Shown here in pieces: positions 27,066-35,240 of a stretch of DNA of 43,167 bases (positions are counted from its first letter, which is position 1; the number at the start of each line of letters is the position of its first letter). The position numbers and the translations under genes are program-made. The notes beneath the pieces are model-generated. The model was not told the origin of the DNA, ran no database searches, and saw only the letters and a program-made list of their open reading frames with translations. The stretch is from Cytophagaceae bacterium (GTDB lineage: Bacteria > Bacteroidota > Bacteroidia > Cytophagales > Spirosomataceae): positions 1 to 43,167 of the forward strand of contig JAIYBU010000152.1 in assembly GCA_027488335.1 (NCBI GenBank), read 5' to 3'.

Positions 27066-28085
27066 TTATCTCATTTGTTTGGCTGCGGCACACATATTGG
27101 CTATTTTTTGCTTCGTTGCCCAACGAGCCGTTTGTGACATTCCACAGTCCGGAGCAATGGCGAGTTTTTCGGCAGGAACGTATTTTAAGCATTTTTCAAT
27201 GCGTTCTTTTATATCTTCAACGGTTTCGATGTAATAACTTTTTACATCAATAACGCCAACGGCTACGTCCATTTTTTCGGCAAAACGCTCCAATAAATGC
27301 ACTTCGGCGAAATTTAGTACGCACATTTCGGTGTGTAATTCATCGACCGTAAAATCTAAGAAATCGGGGAGCATCGGTAGAATTGTTTTCTTACCTACTG
27401 AACGGCCTTTATAATTTCCAAAACATAAATGTGTTCCGATGCGGGTTTTACCGACGATATTCTTCACAGTTCGGTTAAAAATATCAACAAACCTTTTAGT
27501 GTCTTCTCTATAAGCATAACACGACATCGAGGGTTCATCAATACAAATTTCTTTTGTACCTGCGGCTACCAAATCTTCTAATTCTTTGGATACAATCGGC
27601 AATAGAGCTTCGGTAATTTCCCAACGGTCTTTGTAGATTTCGCCCGCTAACATTCGTCCCGAAAGTGTGTAAGGGCCAGGAATGGATGCTTTCAAGATTT
27701 TCCCTTCGGGAGCAAGCCTTTGCAATCTTTTAAATTCCTCTACCACGCCTAAGCCTTTTGGTGCGGTTAATGGTTCAACGATTGTGTGTTTGCCACGTTG
27801 GTCGTGAGCGGGTGGGCCAAATTTTCGGGTTTCTTCGTGGTTAGGTTGAAGCCCTTTGATAAAACCATAGAATGACAAATTAAAGTCCAGACGCGTTTGT
27901 TCGCCATCGGTGATTACATCAAGACCAGCCGTAACTTGGTCGTGAATGGCATTTACAACCGCATCTTCTATCATTTCGTTGATGTCGGCAGGGCCGAATT
28001 TATCTAAATTTTCTGACGCAAATTCAAGCCAACTCGGAAACGGCCACGAGCCAACTACGGTGGTTTTTATGGGAATTGGTTGCAT
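27066..28085 (-). CDS. MetE-core-like zinc methyl/alkyltransferase (no N-terminal half)
   Basis: 339 residues matching only the C-terminal barrel of cobalamin-independent methionine synthase. Features: VVGSWPFP near the N-terminus, GLDVITDGEQ, IPGPYTLS, CIDEPS, zinc ligands His219 and Cys221 in THLCFGN, a Glu near 253, and Cys314 in PDCGMSQ. Full MetE is about 750 residues; the folate-binding N-terminal half is missing. Single-domain relatives include archaeal-type core methionine synthases, B12-independent Mes enzymes, and epoxyalkane:coenzyme M transferase. In this catabolic-looking cluster, a zinc-dependent methyl or alkyl transfer to a thiol, possibly from a methylated substrate, is as likely as methionine synthesis. 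The gene has a 164-base spacer upstream and is followed at once by the metallo-hydrolase. Confidence 0.82.
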   Translation of the reverse strand: MQPIPIKTTVVGSWPFPSWLEFASENLDKFGPADINEMIEDAVVNAIHDQVTAGLDVITDGEQTRLDFNLSFYGFIKGLQPNHEETRKFGPPAHDQRGKHTIVEPLTAPKGLGVVEEFKRLQRLAPEGKILKASIPGPYTLSGRMLAGEIYKDRWEITEALLPIVSKELEDLVAAGTKEICIDEPSMSCYAYREDTKRFVDIFNRTVKNIVGKTRIGTHLCFGNYKGRSVGKKTILPMLPDFLDFTVDELHTEMCVLNFAEVHLLERFAEKMDVAVGVIDVKSYYIETVEDIKERIEKCLKYVPAEKLAIAPDCGMSQTARWATKQKIANMCAAAKQMR

Positions 28086-28249
28086 AATTCTAATTGATAA
28101 TGAATAATTGATAATGGAAAACTTCGATGACTAAATATCGTACAAACCCTTACAGCTTTTCCGACCTATTTTACCCATTGAAATGGGTAGCTAAAGGAAC
28201 AAAGGAAGGTTTTCATTTTTATTGCCGACTCTAAGTCAGCAATGGTTTG

Positions 28250-29053
28250 TTACTTTTCTTTAGAAACATAGCTTTCGATGCCTACTTTTTGATACATTTT
28301 CGAGATTCTATGAGCGTGTTCGTCGTAAGCAGCTTGAAAAATCTCGGTGGCTTTTTCTGCTCCGATTACTGCTCCTGCCGTCAGTACTTTTGGCGGATGC
28401 CCCGCTTGCGTAAGCATATTTGCCAACTCAGCTTTTATGCTATTGATAATCATGCAAGAACCAACTGTTGAGCCTGGTGAAACAGGTGTCTCTAAACCAT
28501 CGACATAAATCATGGCATCGCCTACGGGGGCTCCTGAGTCAAGCACAATTTCGCAGAAATCTTGCAATTTTCGTCCATCTTGTTTTTTACTGGTGCTGGC
28601 TTCTGAGTGTTGCTTTGAAATAATTCCAACGGTTTTTATGCCTTTTTTCTGAAAAATTTCAGCCATTTCAATTGGTACGACATTGCAGCCTGATGAGGAA
28701 ATCACCAAAGCGGTATCGACTTCCGAAAGGTCAAAGTTTCTTAAAATCTGAGCTGCAAGACCCGTCACGTTCTCCAAAAACATGGCTTGGCGTTGACCAT
28801 TTGCTCCTACCACCAAATTATGAAAGGTCAGAGATAATTCTACGATTGGGTTGAACCCTGGGAATGAACCATAACGTGGCCACATTTCCTCGACCATAAT
28901 TCGGCTGTGTCCGCTACCAAAAACGTGTACCATTCTTCCTGCCAAAATCGACTCCGAAAACAGTTTTGCGGCTTGCAGAATTTGTGTTTCTTGAGCAGCA
29001 ACAGTTTCGATTAAACCTTGACATTTTTTTAAATATTCGGCGGTGTAACTCAT
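28250..29053 (-). CDS. SIS-domain phosphosugar-binding protein (UPF0309-like)
   Basis: 267 residues with one sugar-isomerase (SIS) domain. Signature segments are VHVFGSGHSRIMVEEMWPRYGSF, TALVISSSGCNVVPIEMAE and KTVGIISKQHSE. This resembles the UPF0309 'sugar isomerase domain' family, whose members bind phosphosugars but have no settled reaction. Single-SIS proteins also include MurQ-type etherases and GmhA-type isomerases; I see no specific mark of either. It starts 35 bases after the ROK kinase, so kinase product to isomerase is the natural flow. The 164-base spacer after it (28086-28249) holds two small inverted repeats (28222-28242 and 28172-28189) without T runs. Confidence 0.85.
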   Translation of the reverse strand: MSYTAEYLKKCQGLIETVAAQETQILQAAKLFSESILAGRMVHVFGSGHSRIMVEEMWPRYGSFPGFNPIVELSLTFHNLVVGANGQRQAMFLENVTGLAAQILRNFDLSEVDTALVISSSGCNVVPIEMAEIFQKKGIKTVGIISKQHSEASTSKKQDGRKLQDFCEIVLDSGAPVGDAMIYVDGLETPVSPGSTVGSCMIINSIKAELANMLTQAGHPPKVLTAGAVIGAEKATEIFQAAYDEHAHRISKMYQKVGIESYVSKEK

Positions 29054-29088
29054 TAAAATTTACTATTTATAAATCCAGATATATACTC

Positions 29089-29976
29089 TTATTGTTTATC
29101 AAACACAAAAGCTGCCGCACCAATTGCTCCTGATAAATCGGCAAATTTTGCTTGTTTGATTACTGTTGTTTTGCCTTTTGGTCGAAACTCAAAAAGTTCG
29201 ATAAATTCATTCAAAGGTTTAAATAAAGCTTCACCCGCAGTGGTTATTCCTCCTGCCAACACAATGATTTCGGGCGAAAGTGCATTGATGAGTGAAGTAA
29301 TGGCAATCGCCAATTTCCTGACCGAATCGAGCCAAATCCAAGTAGCGAATGAATCGTTATTTAGGTAAGCCTTCACTAACTCATGCGTTGACTGAAAACG
29401 CCCCATCGAACGCCGCTCAATTGAGCAATTTCCAATGACATATTCTAAACTTCCCGACATTCCCAAAATACTTCGTTCATCATCATTGGCATTGAGCGAA
29501 ATATGCCCCAAATGACCTGCCATTTGACTCAAACCTTGATAAAGCTGCCCGTTTATCATAATTCCTCCACCCACACCCGTGCCGAGTGTAAGCAATACTG
29601 CGTGTTTATGCCCTTGTATAATTCCGAACTTGGCTTCGGCCATGAGTGCGGCATGGGCATCGTTCAAGACGAGCGTTTTTGTGCCAAAATAGTCTTCCCA
29701 AATAAAATTTTCTAAGCCAAATAATCGGTTAGGTAAATGGGCAATACATTTATTATCAGCACTGGCCAAACCTGGTGCCGAAAGTCCGATAAAATCGATT
29801 GGTTTTTGGTGGAAATCTTTCAAGTAATCGACCATTTCGAGTACATTTTCACGCCATTTCCCTTCGGCATCGTCTTTCGTTGGAATATGATGCTGCTTCA
29901 AGATTTCTCCATCTTCACGCATCAAAATTCCTTTTACATTTGTGCCACCAAGGTCGATACCGATTGCTACTTTCAT
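29089..29976 (-). CDS. ROK-family sugar kinase lacking the usual zinc motif
   Basis: 295 residues of the ROK family, which phosphorylate hexoses and N-acetylated sugars. The phosphate-binding loop is GIDLGGTNVKG (6-16), the catalytic Asp is in LNDAHAALMAE, and the second ATP loop is TLGTGVGGGIMING. ROK proteins usually carry a zinc site CxCGxxGCxE. Here the equivalent stretch reads SILGMSGSLEYV, after GHLGHISLNANDDE, with no cysteine, so zinc is probably not bound. No N-terminal helix-turn-helix is present, so it is a kinase rather than a ROK repressor. It is 56 bases after the SDR gene. Confidence 0.88.
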   Translation of the reverse strand: MKVAIGIDLGGTNVKGILMREDGEILKQHHIPTKDDAEGKWRENVLEMVDYLKDFHQKPIDFIGLSAPGLASADNKCIAHLPNRLFGLENFIWEDYFGTKTLVLNDAHAALMAEAKFGIIQGHKHAVLLTLGTGVGGGIMINGQLYQGLSQMAGHLGHISLNANDDERSILGMSGSLEYVIGNCSIERRSMGRFQSTHELVKAYLNNDSFATWIWLDSVRKLAIAITSLINALSPEIIVLAGGITTAGEALFKPLNEFIELFEFRPKGKTTVIKQAKFADLSGAIGAAAFVFDKQ

Positions 29977-30032
29977 TATTACGGTTTAAAAAGTTAGATG
30001 TTAGGAATTAGAATTTCATTTTCAATTATTCA

Positions 30033-30815
30033 TTACAAATATTGCCCTTCCGAAACTTCCCAACCGCCATCAACATACAATGTTTGTCCAGTCGTGAATT
30101 TTGAAGCATCCGACATAAAAAATATGGCAGCACCATCAAGGTCTTCAGCACGACCATTTCTACCACCATCGAGCGGCTGTTTGGTTTTTACAAAATTCAT
30201 GATGGTTTCATCTTTACTGGCTCGCTCCGACATCGGAGTTTCGACCAAAGCAGGTGCTAAAAGATTGATTCTGATATTTTGCGAGGCGTAATAAGCAGCC
30301 AAAGACTTCGTAAAACCCACAACTGCCGATTTTGCGGCCGAATATGCGTGTGTAACAAAATATTTTGGCGAAGGCGAAAAGCCTAAAACCGAACCCATAT
30401 TCAGAATCGTACCACCTTTTCCCAACTCTAAAAACTTCTGCACTGCTGCTTGGTTAGAGAGCATTAGACTTGTAAGGTTAAGCTCAAAAGTTTTATTCCA
30501 ACCCTCGAGTGTGAGCTCGTGCAAGGGGCCATCGCCAAATTTACGTCCGCTTCCGCCTGCCACGTGATAGAGACCATCAAAACTACCAAACTCACTCATA
30601 CACAACTCAATAGCATTTTTTGCCGTGTTTGCGTTGGTGGCATCGGCCGACATTGCTCGACCATTTTCGCCCAAAACTAATTCGACCGACAAACAGCTTT
30701 CGGGCTTACGACCCACGGCCACCACTTTTGCACCTTCACGCACAAAAGCTTTTGCTGCCGAAAACCCTAAGCCCGTTGTTCCACCAATGATTACAATTGA
30801 TTTACCTTTCAGCAT
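30033..30815 (-). CDS. Short-chain dehydrogenase/reductase (SDR)
   Basis: 260 residues starting at ATG 30815 (MLKGKSIVIIGG); a TTG two codons upstream is less likely. Classical SDR features: GGTTGLG cofactor loop (11-17), HVAGG (84-88), catalytic Ser142 in NMGSVLGFS, and Tyr158/Lys162 in YSAAK. The C-terminus ends TTGQTLYVDGGWEV, as usual. NAD(P)-dependent oxidation of a hydroxyl is expected. It is the first gene of the minus-strand cluster, directly downstream of the palindrome at 30836-30864. Confidence 0.9.
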   Translation of the reverse strand: MLKGKSIVIIGGTTGLGFSAAKAFVREGAKVVAVGRKPESCLSVELVLGENGRAMSADATNANTAKNAIELCMSEFGSFDGLYHVAGGSGRKFGDGPLHELTLEGWNKTFELNLTSLMLSNQAAVQKFLELGKGGTILNMGSVLGFSPSPKYFVTHAYSAAKSAVVGFTKSLAAYYASQNIRINLLAPALVETPMSERASKDETIMNFVKTKQPLDGGRNGRAEDLDGAAIFFMSDASKFTTGQTLYVDGGWEVSEGQYL

Positions 30816-30835
30816 TTGCAAATAAAGTATTATCT

Positions 30836-30864
30836 AACCCTTGTATCTTTTTTATACAATAGTT
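30836..30864. promoter_or_regulatory. Candidate operator palindrome upstream of the SDR cluster
   Basis: AACnnTTGTAT, then seven bases, then ATACAAnnGTT: 9 of 11 positions in each arm are complementary. It lies 21 bases before the SDR start, where a repressor could block transcription. The central run of T makes a hairpin terminator possible on paper, but no T tract follows. No regulator gene is adjacent, so the binding protein is unknown. Confidence 0.45.
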
Positions 30865-31255
30865 TAATTAAAAAATTATATTGTTACGCAAATTATGAAA
30901 TAACTTGATACAATTTTATCTTTCCTTACAAAAAACTCTGGGTGTAGAACAAGTTTAAAATTTATTTGAAAATCCACTTTACTATAAAGAAAAAAAAAGT
31001 TAAACCGAAGCGTCGTTCACCACAGAGATAACCAAAAGGATTTATCGAAATACCAGAATTGGCTTGCCAAATTTGTATTTCAGAATAGCCAGAAGTAGCC
31101 AACCAAAGGTTATTAGGGAATTGAAGTGATATATTGGCTAAATACGCAGAGTTTTAATTGTTATTCTCGCAGAAATTACAGAAATAATACGTTCTTTTCT
31201 GCGAATACGAGCGATTTCTTCGGGAAGTTAAATTATCTTTTTATCAAGCATTTTG

Positions 31256-31263
31256 TACTTTTG
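31256..31263 (+). promoter_or_regulatory. Possible -7 element for the GDPD gene
   Basis: TACTTTTG matches TAnnTTTG and ends 18 bases before the ATG at 31282. The upstream element is poor, and the leader would be short. Confidence 0.4.
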
Positions 31264-31281
31264 TCGAAAAAACTTCACGAC

Positions 31282-32073
31282 ATGAAAAAAAGTATTCTTT
31301 TACTATCATCTATCATTGCCCTAAACGCTTGTAAAGTTTCAAAAAACAGTACAACAAGCATCAAATTTGCTGATAATCCAGTAGTGGCTCATCGTGGAGC
31401 TTGGAAAACCCAAAATCTTCCCGAAAACTCAATCGCATCGCTCAAAGAAGCCATCAGACTCGGCTGCACAGGTTCGGAGTTTGATGTCAGAATGACACTT
31501 GATGATTCGCTCATTATCAACCACGACCCACATTATACCAAACTTGAAATTGAGAAAACTACTTACGCTGAATTAGCCAAAACGCCACTTTCAAACGGCG
31601 AAAAATTACCGACTTTACGGGAGTATATTTTGGCAGGTAAAGAAAATAATACAACTACGAGACTCGTTTGCGAAATCAAGCCCTCGGCAAGTAAAGAAAG
31701 AGGAAAATTGATTGCTGATAAAGTCCTTAAACTCGTGAAAGACCTAAAGGCCGAAACCATAACGGTTTATATTAGTTTTGATTATGATATTTTGAAGAGA
31801 ATTGAGGAAATAAAACCCGATGCAAGCACACAACATTTGAACGGAGATAAATCGCCCGACCAGATTTTAGCTGATAAAATTGATGGTATTGACTATCATT
31901 TTTCGGTGTTCAAAAAGAACCCCGATTGGGCAGCGGTAGCACTCAAAAACAAACTTATCTTAAATGCTTGGACAGTGAATGATGAAGCAGAAATGAAAAA
32001 TTTGCTAAATCAGAAATTTGAATTCATTACCACCAATGAACCCGAATTATTGTTTAAATTATTAAAAAAATAA
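31282..32073 (+). CDS. Glycerophosphodiester phosphodiesterase, lipoprotein
   Basis: 263 residues. The lipoprotein signal MKKSILLLSSIIALNAC places the lipid Cys at 17. The GDPD barrel begins VVAHRGAWKT with catalytic His37 and Arg38, then LPENS (Glu49), GSEFDVR (Glu66, Asp68) and INHDPHY (His81), and later EIKP and NAWTVND. These are the metal and catalytic residues of GDPD enzymes, which split glycerophosphodiesters to glycerol-3-phosphate and an alcohol. It probably works on the periplasmic face, on phospholipid head groups or related diesters. The upstream ATG at 31126 is rejected, as it would place 52 non-signal residues before the lipobox. It is convergent with the DUF4230 gene. Confidence 0.9.
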   Translation: MKKSILLLSSIIALNACKVSKNSTTSIKFADNPVVAHRGAWKTQNLPENSIASLKEAIRLGCTGSEFDVRMTLDDSLIINHDPHYTKLEIEKTTYAELAKTPLSNGEKLPTLREYILAGKENNTTTRLVCEIKPSASKERGKLIADKVLKLVKDLKAETITVYISFDYDILKRIEEIKPDASTQHLNGDKSPDQILADKIDGIDYHFSVFKKNPDWAAVALKNKLILNAWTVNDEAEMKNLLNQKFEFITTNEPELLFKLLKK

Positions 32074-32101
32074 ACTTGCAGAAGGGGTATATGATACGCT
32101 C

Positions 32102-32737
32102 CTATGACTGTTCTTGAAAACCAGTAAGTTCGGCGAGCGTTTTTTGTTCGGAAATTGGGACGTGTTTAAACTCAACCTCCCAATTCATCGAAGCTGCCAA
32201 CTGATTCATCATTAGCCCTACTTGTCGGTTTGCTACTTTTGGCAAATCGCTGGTTAGGGCTTTTTCTTGCATTACTTTTTTAGCTTCATTCAAGATATTT
32301 GTATAATCTTCGTGGTTGAATTTATTGAGCCAACCTTGGTCGATGTCATAGAATTTATAATCGGTATCAATCGATAAAATTTCTGCGTCGGGAAACTGCT
32401 CAACTACCAACTTTCGGGTTGTTTCGTCTCGCTTTACTTTCATTTTTCCAAAATCAAAACCTACCGAAACTTTCGCTCTCGAAACCACCAATGCCTTTTT
32501 ATTTACTTTAAAAAAGCCCATAAATTCTTTTTTGCTGCTATGGTCGTAGATTTCAGTAAAATATCCTTCGGCCATTACGACCTTGAAAACTTTTTCGATA
32601 CGTTCGAGCAGAAGCGTTGACTCTTGGCGAAGTTCTTCTTTGTTATCACGCAGTTTTTTTCCGTACATCCAATTAAAAATCTGCCAAGCGGCAACTCCTC
32701 CGATGGCAATGGCAATAAGAAAAAGCAAAAATTCCAT
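32102..32737 (-). CDS. DUF4230 membrane-anchored protein
   Basis: 211 residues: one N-terminal membrane helix (3-24, FLLFLIAIAIGGVAAWQIFNW), a coiled-coil-like charged segment (30-60), and then a beta-rich domain with GYFTEIYDHSSKKEFMGFFKVNKKALVVSRAKVSVGFDF and the VVEQFPDAEILSIDTDYKFYD motif. This fits the DUF4230 family of unknown function, often found as single genes in Bacteroidota and Firmicutes. It is divergent from miaA1 and only 28 bases from the convergent GDPD stop. No terminator is seen there. Confidence 0.75.
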   Translation of the reverse strand: MEFLLFLIAIAIGGVAAWQIFNWMYGKKLRDNKEELRQESTLLLERIEKVFKVVMAEGYFTEIYDHSSKKEFMGFFKVNKKALVVSRAKVSVGFDFGKMKVKRDETTRKLVVEQFPDAEILSIDTDYKFYDIDQGWLNKFNHEDYTNILNEAKKVMQEKALTSDLPKVANRQVGLMMNQLAASMNWEVEFKHVPISEQKTLAELTGFQEQS

Positions 32738-32838
32738 AGAAAATTAATTTTGAATGAACGACTGAGCGAAGCGGAACGCCGCCCGTTTGGAATAAATTTA
32801 AAACAATTTGCTAAGAATAGCTTAATTTTGAGAATTTA

Positions 32839-33789
32839 TTGATTAACAAAAAAATATTTTTAGAAATTTTGACTTTAAGCAGTACAAAAAGTAACTTAAT
32901 AATCATCGTCGGGCCAACGGCTGTCGGCAAAACTGACTTGTGCGTAAAACTCGCCAAGGCTTTCAACACAGAGATTCTTTCGTGCGACTCTCGACAATTT
33001 TATAAAGAATTAAGCATCGGAACGGCCAAACCTACACCCGAAGAAATGGCTGGCGTGGTGCATCATTTCGTCGATTCACACAGTATTAAAGAATATTATA
33101 GTGCAGGCGATTTTGAACGAGATGCTATCAAATTGCTCGAAAATGACATTTTTAAGCGAAAAAAAGTAGCCATTATGACGGGTGGCTCAGGACTTTTCGT
33201 GAAAGCCATCACCGATGGACTCGACGAAATGCCCGAAGCACCGTTGGCTTTGAGAGAAAAATTAATGCAACGTTTAGAAAAAGGAGAATTGGAAATAATG
33301 GCCGAAGAACTCCGACAACTCGACCCCGAATATTCCGAAACTGCCGATTTACAAAACTCTCAAAGAGTAGTACGGGCATTGGAAGTTTGTTTAAGTTCGG
33401 GCCGACCTTTTTCTTCGTTTCATAAAAAAAGCAGTATCGAGCGAAGTTTTAATCTCATCAAAATTGGTATCGAACGCCCTCGTGAGGAGCTATACAAACG
33501 CATCAATCTCCGCATGGATTTGATGCTGCAAAATGGGTTAATAGAAGAAGTAAAGAGCTTGATTGATTATAGAAATCATAATGCGTTGCAGACCGTTGGC
33601 TACAAAGAGGTATTTGAATACCTTGATAACAACTACGATTATGCTACAATGGTTGAACTTTTGAAGCGAAATTCTCGTCGGTATGCCAAACGCCAAATGA
33701 CTTGGTTTAAAAATCAAGATGCGTTTGAGTGGTTTAATGGCACTGATTTTGAAGGAGTTAAGGCATACATTGGCTCGAAGTTGCTATGA
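32839..33789 (+). CDS. miaA: tRNA dimethylallyltransferase MiaA, copy 1
   Basis: MiaA adds a dimethylallyl group to A37 of tRNAs that read UNN codons. Motifs: P-loop VGPTAVGKT (24-32), the SCDSRQFYKELSIGTAKP segment, TGGSGLFVKAITDGL, and RYAKRQMTWFKNQ near the C-terminus. No ATG lies near the expected N-terminus. A TTG at 32839 gives 316 residues, and a TTG at 32869 gives 306 residues with a more usual N-terminus (14 residues before the P-loop). The real start is therefore uncertain. The next gene overlaps its stop by ATGA, so the pair is cotranslated. It is one of two miaA genes in this window. Confidence 0.92.
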   Translation: MINKKIFLEILTLSSTKSNLIIIVGPTAVGKTDLCVKLAKAFNTEILSCDSRQFYKELSIGTAKPTPEEMAGVVHHFVDSHSIKEYYSAGDFERDAIKLLENDIFKRKKVAIMTGGSGLFVKAITDGLDEMPEAPLALREKLMQRLEKGELEIMAEELRQLDPEYSETADLQNSQRVVRALEVCLSSGRPFSSFHKKSSIERSFNLIKIGIERPREELYKRINLRMDLMLQNGLIEEVKSLIDYRNHNALQTVGYKEVFEYLDNNYDYATMVELLKRNSRRYAKRQMTWFKNQDAFEWFNGTDFEGVKAYIGSKLL

Positions 33790-34565
33790 GATTAGTCGTT
33801 TTAATAACTATTTGCTGTTTTGCTTTACAAAATACATTGGGTCAGAGCTTTGAAGAAATGAAGCATTTGTCCGACGATAATTCTATCTATAAACAATACC
33901 GTCAATTTTACTATAAATATTATTTTCTGAAAGAAAAGGACACTTTACTCGTAAAACTTTACACCAAACCCGAACACATTGCCCCTTTTGAGTTGAGTTG
34001 GAAACTCGAACCAAAATCAAAACTAACGTTCGAGCAAGATTATACGGCTATTTATTACTTGGCCATGACCGTAAAGGCGGGCGATTATTTTGGGCAAGCC
34101 TCGCTCTTACAATACGATTACCTAAGTAAAGAACGCCGAGGAATGAAATATGAGCAAACTGGATTAGTAGAGGTTTGCAGCAATATTTCGATAATACCCC
34201 CAAAAGAAGGCCATTTTTTAATTTCTGAACTAAATCCACGTCCAGAAATTCGTGAGCCAATCGTCAAAGATAACACTTGGTATAGCACCCACACAACCAG
34301 CGATGTGGGCGGTAGCGAAAAATGGAAAACTTGGCAAGGTACGGTTGAAGTCAGTAGTAGCTACCGAATCCGTGATATTCAAACTATCAAAACCAATATT
34401 GGTTTTTTGAAGTGCTTCATTGTTGATGCCAACGCCCAAAGTTCGTTAGGTGAAACTCGACTCGTAGCTTACTACAATGAAGAATATGGCTTCGTAAAAC
34501 TCAACTACACAAACGTTGACGGAAGTTACTTAGTGCTGGATATTAATTCGGTGAAGAAATTTTAA
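33786..34565 (+). CDS. Secreted protein of unknown function
   Basis: 259 residues with a signal peptide ending TLGQ. I do not recognise the fold with certainty. The tail LVAYYNEEYGFVKLNYTNVDGSYLVLDINSVKKF and the WQGTVEVSSSYRIRDIQTIKTNIGFLKCFIVDA stretch resemble lipid/surface-associated DUF3108/TapB-like beta-rich domains, but the match is weak. Two Cys (about 149 and 217) could form a disulfide. The ATGA overlap with miaA1 implies cotranslation, though no functional link to tRNA modification is obvious. Confidence 0.62.
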   Translation: MRLVVLITICCFALQNTLGQSFEEMKHLSDDNSIYKQYRQFYYKYYFLKEKDTLLVKLYTKPEHIAPFELSWKLEPKSKLTFEQDYTAIYYLAMTVKAGDYFGQASLLQYDYLSKERRGMKYEQTGLVEVCSNISIIPPKEGHFLISELNPRPEIREPIVKDNTWYSTHTTSDVGGSEKWKTWQGTVEVSSSYRIRDIQTIKTNIGFLKCFIVDANAQSSLGETRLVAYYNEEYGFVKLNYTNVDGSYLVLDINSVKKF

Positions 34566-34588
34566 GGGCTGTACCGCAGGTCTGACCG

Positions 34589-35197
34589 TTACGTCCAATA
34601 ATCATACTGAATATAGGCAGCCGTATCGACCGCAGCGGCTTCACCATGCAATTTTGAAACTACATACAACGACATATCAATGCCTGCCGAAACACCTGCC
34701 GACAAAATAATTCTGCCATTATCAACCCAGCGTTTTTCGGGGAAAAGCTCGGTATTTGGGGCAACTTCTCGCATTTGCTGAACCGCCTTAAAATGGGTTG
34801 TGGCCGAAAGCCCTTCGAGCAAACCTGCTTTGGCTAAAATTAACGAACCTGTGCAAACTGACAACATTAATTCTACTTTTTCATTCATTTCTCGCACCCA
34901 ATTGAGCAATTTTTGATTATTCATTTCTCTGCGAGTACCAAAAGGCGTTCCGTCAGGTCGGAAACCTCCACCACCTGGAATCAATAAAATATCGGGCGTC
35001 GGACAGTTGTCAAACGTATAAGTTGCTTCTACGATTAGGTTATTTCGAGCGGCTACTTTTGGTTTTTCAGCTACGGTGAAAACATCAAAAAGTCCTTCTC
35101 CCCCATTTTGTTTCCCTGTTACCCCGAAAATCTCGAATGGGCCTGTGAAGTCGAGAACTTCTACATCATCGAAAATAAAAATGGCTACTGTACGCAT
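34589..35197 (-). CDS. DJ-1/PfpI family protein
   Basis: 202 residues of the class I glutamine amidotransferase-like fold. The nucleophile elbow is SVCTGS with Cys115, after MNEKVELML. An acidic residue before the loop, in FIFDDVEVLDFTGPFEIFG, fits the ThiJ/PfpI pattern; the opening and 'SATTHFKAVQQM' resemble isonitrile-hydratase-like and AraC-associated members. The exact reaction is unknown; candidates are isonitrile hydration, glyoxalase-like activity and stress protection. No helix-turn-helix is present, so it is not a full transcriptional regulator. It ends 24 bases from the convergent secreted-protein gene. Confidence 0.85.
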   Translation of the reverse strand: MRTVAIFIFDDVEVLDFTGPFEIFGVTGKQNGGEGLFDVFTVAEKPKVAARNNLIVEATYTFDNCPTPDILLIPGGGGFRPDGTPFGTRREMNNQKLLNWVREMNEKVELMLSVCTGSLILAKAGLLEGLSATTHFKAVQQMREVAPNTELFPEKRWVDNGRIILSAGVSAGIDMSLYVVSKLHGEAAAVDTAAYIQYDYWT

Positions 35198-35240
35198 ATT
35201 TTTGATTGGATAATTGATAATAAATAATGCTTCTATTCTT

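Larger units (their letters stand above)
30816..31281. other. Divergent spacer between the SDR cluster and the GDPD gene
   Basis: 466 bases with no supported gene. It holds the palindromic candidate operator next to the SDR start, a candidate promoter for the GDPD gene, and an inverted repeat CGCAGAAA / TTTCTGCG (31168-31175 and 31196-31203). The ORF that reads from 31126 into the GDPD gene has no signal sequence in its extra part and is not a likely start. The rest is AT-rich and I see nothing else in it. Confidence 0.5.

Noticed and set aside
31126..31281. Upstream ATG for the GDPD gene
   Set aside because: It would put 52 non-signal residues before the lipobox and run over the likely promoter.
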